Source: UBA11475 sp045593005 (GTDB taxonomy: Bacteria; Bacillota; Clostridia; Christensenellales; Borkfalkiaceae). From it: a DNA stretch of 8,418 bases. The stretch covers positions 1 to 8,418 of the forward strand of contig JAZNVV010000067.1 in the NCBI GenBank assembly GCA_045593005.1. The letters are read 5' to 3'. This document shows positions 5,781 to 8,418 of the stretch, piece by piece. Position 1 is the stretch's first letter, and each line of letters opens with the position of its first letter. The notes under the pieces were generated by a model. That model saw only the letters and a list, made by a program, of their open reading frames with translations, had not been told where the DNA came from and ran no database searches. The position numbers and the translations under genes are program-made.

Positions 5781-6713
5781 TTATAATACTTTTGATAAGA
5801 ATTCTTTAAGTCTTTCGTCTTTAGGGTTAGCAAAAAACTCTTCAGGCGTGTTTTCTTCTTTAATGATGCCTTCGTCCATAAAGAGAACTCTTGTAGCAAC
5901 TTCCTTTGCAAAGCCCATTTCGTGCGTAACGACAACCATCGTCATGCCTTCGTCAGCAAGTTCCTTCATAAGTTGCAATACTTCCCCAACCATTTCAGGG
6001 TCTAATGCCGAAGTAGGCTCGTCAAAGAGCATAACGTCAGGCTTCATGTTTAGCGCGCGAACGATTGCAATACGTTGCTTTTGACCACCGGAAAGTGTAG
6101 ATGGATAAGCGTCCTTTTTATCAAGTAAACCTATTCTATTAAGCAACTTTTCAGCATCTGCTATCGCTTCTTCTTTAGTCTTAAGTTTAAGTTGCGTAGG
6201 CGCTAAAATCATATTTTGCATTACGGTAAGGTTGTTGAATAAGTTAAACTGCTGGAACACCATGCCCATTTTTGCCCTACCACTATTAATGTTAATGCCG
6301 TGTTGGCTATTATATTCTTTAAGCGCTAATTTAAATTCTTTACCTTCTCTTTTTTCTTTAAGAAGGTCTTTTTCTTTTATATCTTTTATTATTGCAGTTT
6401 TTCGTTCGTCTTCGTTTAAGTGTGAATATTTAGGCGAATTAAACATCTTCTTAAAAGTATTTGATTTTTCAATAATATCAAAATGCAAATAAGGATCTGC
6501 TGGTGTCATTAAACCATCGTCAAGCCATACTTCACCATACGTTGGTTCTTCTAATAAATTCATACACCTTAAAAAAGTAGATTTACCCGAGCCTGAAGGT
6601 CCGATAATAACAACCTTTTCGCCAGGCTTAATATTATTACTTACGCATTTTAAGACCTCATGGTCGCCAAAAGATTTCGTAAGATTTTTTATGCTTAATA
6701 TGTTTTCACTCAT
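5781..6713 (-). CDS. Polar amino acid ABC transporter ATP-binding protein with an internal insertion
   Basis: The cytoplasmic ATPase that powers the importer encoded with it (GlnQ/ArtP/HisP group). Walker A GPSGSGKST is at 38-46, Q-loop Q154 in GMVFQQFNLF, signature LSGGQ at 207-211, Walker B VMLFDEP at 227-233 with catalytic E232, D-loop SALD, and switch H264 in VVTHEMG. All catalytic parts are intact. The length is odd: 310 residues against the usual 240-250. The excess lies between GEVWLDDG and the Q-loop (about residues 68-145), a Lys/Glu-rich, probably helical stretch including KDIKEKDLLKEKREGKEF, where relatives have only about 15 residues. The ATG overlaps the permease stop by four bases, with an AGGTGG site just upstream. 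The specific amino acid cannot be told from this subunit. Confidence 0.95.
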   Translation of the reverse strand: MSENILSIKNLTKSFGDHEVLKCVSNNIKPGEKVVIIGPSGSGKSTFLRCMNLLEEPTYGEVWLDDGLMTPADPYLHFDIIEKSNTFKKMFNSPKYSHLNEDERKTAIIKDIKEKDLLKEKREGKEFKLALKEYNSQHGININSGRAKMGMVFQQFNLFNNLTVMQNMILAPTQLKLKTKEEAIADAEKLLNRIGLLDKKDAYPSTLSGGQKQRIAIVRALNMKPDVMLFDEPTSALDPEMVGEVLQLMKELADEGMTMVVVTHEMGFAKEVATRVLFMDEGIIKEENTPEEFFANPKDERLKEFLSKVL

Positions 6714-7483
6714 GATTCCACCTTTGCCTTACGTTTTTTCTTTTGAGCATAACTTGCCGTTCTTTTATCGCTTTTTGCAAAGATTTTTTCTATGATTCGA
6801 ACAAGCAAAGATATTAAAAATACTAAAACAATGTAGATTATACCAAGAATTATATATGGGATTACGAATTCGTAAACTTGATTGCCCGTAGCAATAGTTC
6901 TTAACGCACTATATATATCTACAACCGTTATAAAACTTAAAACTGAAGTTTCTTTTATTAAAGTAATAAATTCGTTACCAAGCGTTGGTAAAATGTTTTT
7001 TATCGCTTGAGGAATAACTATTTTAATCATGGTTGTTCCATAACTTAATCCTACTGAACGACCTGCTTCCATCTGTCCAATATCTACTGAATTAATACCA
7101 CCACGCATTATTTCCGATACATACGCACCAGAATTTAAACCGAAAATTATAATACCAACTGTTTCAGGATCAACTCCTGTTATCCCAATTAACGGCAATA
7201 AAACATAGTACGCTAAAAGCAATTGAACCATTATAGGCGTTCCTCTAAAAAATGCCGTATAAACAGAACATACTTTATCTAAAAATCTTACTATAAACTT
7301 ATACTTTGGTGCAACTTTAACGGCAGCAATAAGTGTGCCAATGACAATACCGATAAGCAAACCCAAAACGGCGATTTTAACCGTCACTAAAAGCCCACTG
7401 CCAAGCATTTTCATAAAATTGTTATCATAATTGTTGTAAGATATTTTACTAATGAAAATATCCCATTTTACTGACCAATTCAT
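6710..7483 (-). CDS. Polar amino acid ABC transporter permease (His/Glu/Gln/Arg/opine family)
   Basis: The 257-residue membrane subunit forms the import channel and probably works as a homodimer, since only one permease is encoded. Features in order: a short polar N-terminal region (1-25), a first membrane helix (VTVKIAVLGLLIGIVIGTLIAA), the family motif FFRGTPIMVQL at about 80-90, and the ATPase-contacting EAA loop EAGRSVGLSYGTTMIKIVIP followed by QAIKNILP. Then come further helices and a basic tail (QKKKRKAKVES). The N-terminus is slightly longer than in close relatives. The ATG at 7483 has an AAGGAA site seven or so bases upstream. It follows the binding-protein gene after a 68-base spacer containing a hairpin, and overlaps the ATPase gene by four bases. 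Confidence 0.96.
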   Translation of the reverse strand: MNWSVKWDIFISKISYNNYDNNFMKMLGSGLLVTVKIAVLGLLIGIVIGTLIAAVKVAPKYKFIVRFLDKVCSVYTAFFRGTPIMVQLLLAYYVLLPLIGITGVDPETVGIIIFGLNSGAYVSEIMRGGINSVDIGQMEAGRSVGLSYGTTMIKIVIPQAIKNILPTLGNEFITLIKETSVLSFITVVDIYSALRTIATGNQVYEFVIPYIILGIIYIVLVFLISLLVRIIEKIFAKSDKRTASYAQKKKRKAKVES

Positions 7484-7506
7484 ATAATTTCCTTATCTTA
7501 ATATAA

Positions 7507-7532
7507 TTTCCCGCAACAGACGTTACGGGAAA
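7507..7532 (-). promoter_or_regulatory. Intercistronic hairpin between binding-protein and permease genes
   Basis: On the minus strand, TTTCCCGTAAC pairs with GTTGCGGGAAA (one G-U pair) around a GTCT loop, an 11-bp stem without a full U tract. It sits about 20 bases past the binding-protein stop codon and just upstream of the permease ribosome-binding site. In such operons this type of hairpin protects the 3' end of the upstream message or partly terminates it, giving excess binding protein. Confidence 0.7.
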
Positions 7533-7551
7533 CTAAACATAAATTATTTAA

Positions 7552-8406
7552 TTATTGTACGTTGTAAGAATTAACGATTGCAGCAGCAGGAGCGTTATCC
7601 ACGATTACTGCATAAATGTTACCGTTAATTACATCGTTAGCAGCGATTGCTGCGGTGTCGTAAAACTTGCATTCAATATTTGAAAAATCACCAACGTAGT
7701 CTACTGCCGTAGTACCAGTTTGAACGCCAATCTTTTTACCAGATAAAGCTTTAAGCTTTTCTTCAACTGCAGAAGCGGTCGTTAAGCCGTCGAATTCAGT
7801 ATTGTCACCCTTAACAATGATATTTAAAGATGCGTTATAGTATTTATCACTAAAAAGATAGCCTGAACGTTCTGCTGTAACAGTCATACCTGCCATACCT
7901 ATATCAGCGTAACCTGCGTCAAGTGCTGGAAGAATTGCTTCGAAATCAATGTTCTTAATTATAAGTTCAAGACCATGTTTTTGCGCGTAACCTGCAGCAA
8001 TTTCCATATCAACACCATAAATTTTACCATTGTCAACATATTCAAACGGTGAGAACGGAGCATTAGTTGCAACTACGAATTTGCCTGTGCCAATACTACC
8101 GGCTTCATTTGAGCCACTACCGTCGCCAACGTAATTGTAGCCAACTTTCGTGCCTTCACCTTCAAAATACTTTGCCATAATTGCGTCAAAAGTTCCGTTA
8201 GATTTAATTTCAGCAAGATATTCGTTAAAACTTGTTTGTAAAGATGTGTTGTCAAGCTTCATTGCGAACGCATATTCTTCTTCGGTTAATCCAATGTTAA
8301 TAAGCTTTAATGCGTCTTCATCATCTTTTTTACCACAAGCAGTCGTGCCAAATAAACACGTTGCGCCAAGCATTAATGCAAGTAGCATTACAAATAATTT
8401 TTTCAT
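7552..8406 (-). CDS. Amino acid-binding lipoprotein of an ABC importer, apparently circularly permuted
   Basis: The extracytoplasmic substrate-binding subunit (SBP family 3, 284 residues). A lipoprotein signal peptide (MKKLFVMLLALMLG...) leads to a likely lipidated C24 in TTACGKK. Residues 33-85 look like the C-terminal end of the family: LKLINIGLTEEEYAFAMKLDN, here split as LKLINIG then LTEEEYAFAM, then the IKSNGTFDAIMAKYF helix. A Gly/Ser/Asn-rich linker (86-107) follows. Residues 108-284 then run from the canonical first strand, GKFVVATNAPFSPFEY, through GMTVTAERSGYLFSDKYY (R180, expected to bind the ligand carboxylate), GVQTGTTAVDYV, and NGNIYAVIVDNAPAAAIV, and stop at NSYNVQ. In relatives the first-listed segment comes after this point, so the order is permuted. 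An AAGGAG site at 8413-8418 lies six bases upstream of the ATG. The promoter is outside the window. The ligand is probably a polar amino acid. Confidence 0.93.
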   Translation of the reverse strand: MKKLFVMLLALMLGATCLFGTTACGKKDDEDALKLINIGLTEEEYAFAMKLDNTSLQTSFNEYLAEIKSNGTFDAIMAKYFEGEGTKVGYNYVGDGSGSNEAGSIGTGKFVVATNAPFSPFEYVDNGKIYGVDMEIAAGYAQKHGLELIIKNIDFEAILPALDAGYADIGMAGMTVTAERSGYLFSDKYYNASLNIIVKGDNTEFDGLTTASAVEEKLKALSGKKIGVQTGTTAVDYVGDFSNIECKFYDTAAIAANDVINGNIYAVIVDNAPAAAIVNSYNVQ

Positions 8407-8418
8407 ATTAATCTCCTT

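Noticed and set aside
5848..6492. Two + strand open frames across the ATPase gene
   Set aside because: Both are antisense shadows. The one at 6232-6492 covers the insertion, but the insertion is in frame with intact ATPase motifs on both sides.
7484..7551. Possible remnant of the normal C-terminal segment after the binding-protein stop codon
   Set aside because: The 68 bases hold only a hairpin and the permease ribosome-binding site. No frame resembles the LTEEEY...GTYDKI region, so this is not simple truncation by a stop codon.
8073..8255. Overlapping minus-strand frame in the binding-protein gene; considered as a sign of a frameshift creating the odd domain order
   Set aside because: The main frame is continuous, with recognisable family sequence on both sides of the linker, so no frameshift is needed.

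Overview
The window is an AT-rich stretch (GC roughly 35-40% by eye) from what is probably a Clostridia-like Firmicute. The evidence is strong AGGAGG-type ribosome-binding sites, short tightly packed operons, an L27 protein with the Firmicute-type N-terminal extension, and an apgM-type enzyme beside a family I pyrophosphatase. There are no rRNA or tRNA genes, insertion sequences, CRISPR arrays or phage genes. Most of the window is ordinary housekeeping DNA; the accessory-looking part is the ABC transporter at the right end.

Layout, left to right. (a) 1-255: an open frame running in from outside the window on the + strand, ending inside a perfect bidirectional terminator; it also carries a 14-bp long-range inverted repeat. 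(b) 256-985, minus strand: rpmA (L27) and rplU (L21), with a good promoter and an approximately 89-nt structured leader upstream of rplU. The prp (ysxB) protease gene usually found between these two genes is absent. (c) 1087-1521, +: a small all-helical, ferritin-like protein of unknown role. (d) 1656-2516, +: a radical SAM protein of the PflX/COG1313 type, whose promoter lies against the terminator of the gene before it. (e) 2579-3127, minus: an MntP-type membrane protein, divergent from (f) a + strand operon of ung, an apgM-type phosphoglycerate mutase (or proposed homoserine kinase) and ppa, closed by a strong bidirectional terminator. (g) 5781-8406, minus: a complete polar-amino-acid ABC importer in the order binding lipoprotein, permease, ATPase.

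The observation that most deserves follow-up is in the importer. The binding lipoprotein appears to be circularly permuted. The segment that normally forms the C-terminal end of this fold (IGLTEEEYAFAM, then the SNGTFDAIMAKYF helix) sits directly after the lipobox. It is joined by a Gly/Ser/Asn-rich linker to the canonical N-terminal strand (GKFVVATNAPFSPFEY), and the protein stops just after AVIVDNAPAAAIVNSYNVQ, exactly where the displaced segment would normally follow. The ATPase of the same operon is also unusual, with about 60-70 extra charged residues between Walker A and the Q-loop. Together they suggest a structurally divergent import system.

How the genes work together: rplU/rpmA supply two large-subunit ribosomal proteins. 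ung-apgM-ppa is a housekeeping operon in which ppa removes pyrophosphate. In the importer, the lipoprotein captures an amino acid outside the cell, the permease moves it across the membrane and the ATPase powers the step. An intercistronic hairpin probably keeps the binding protein in excess over the other two.
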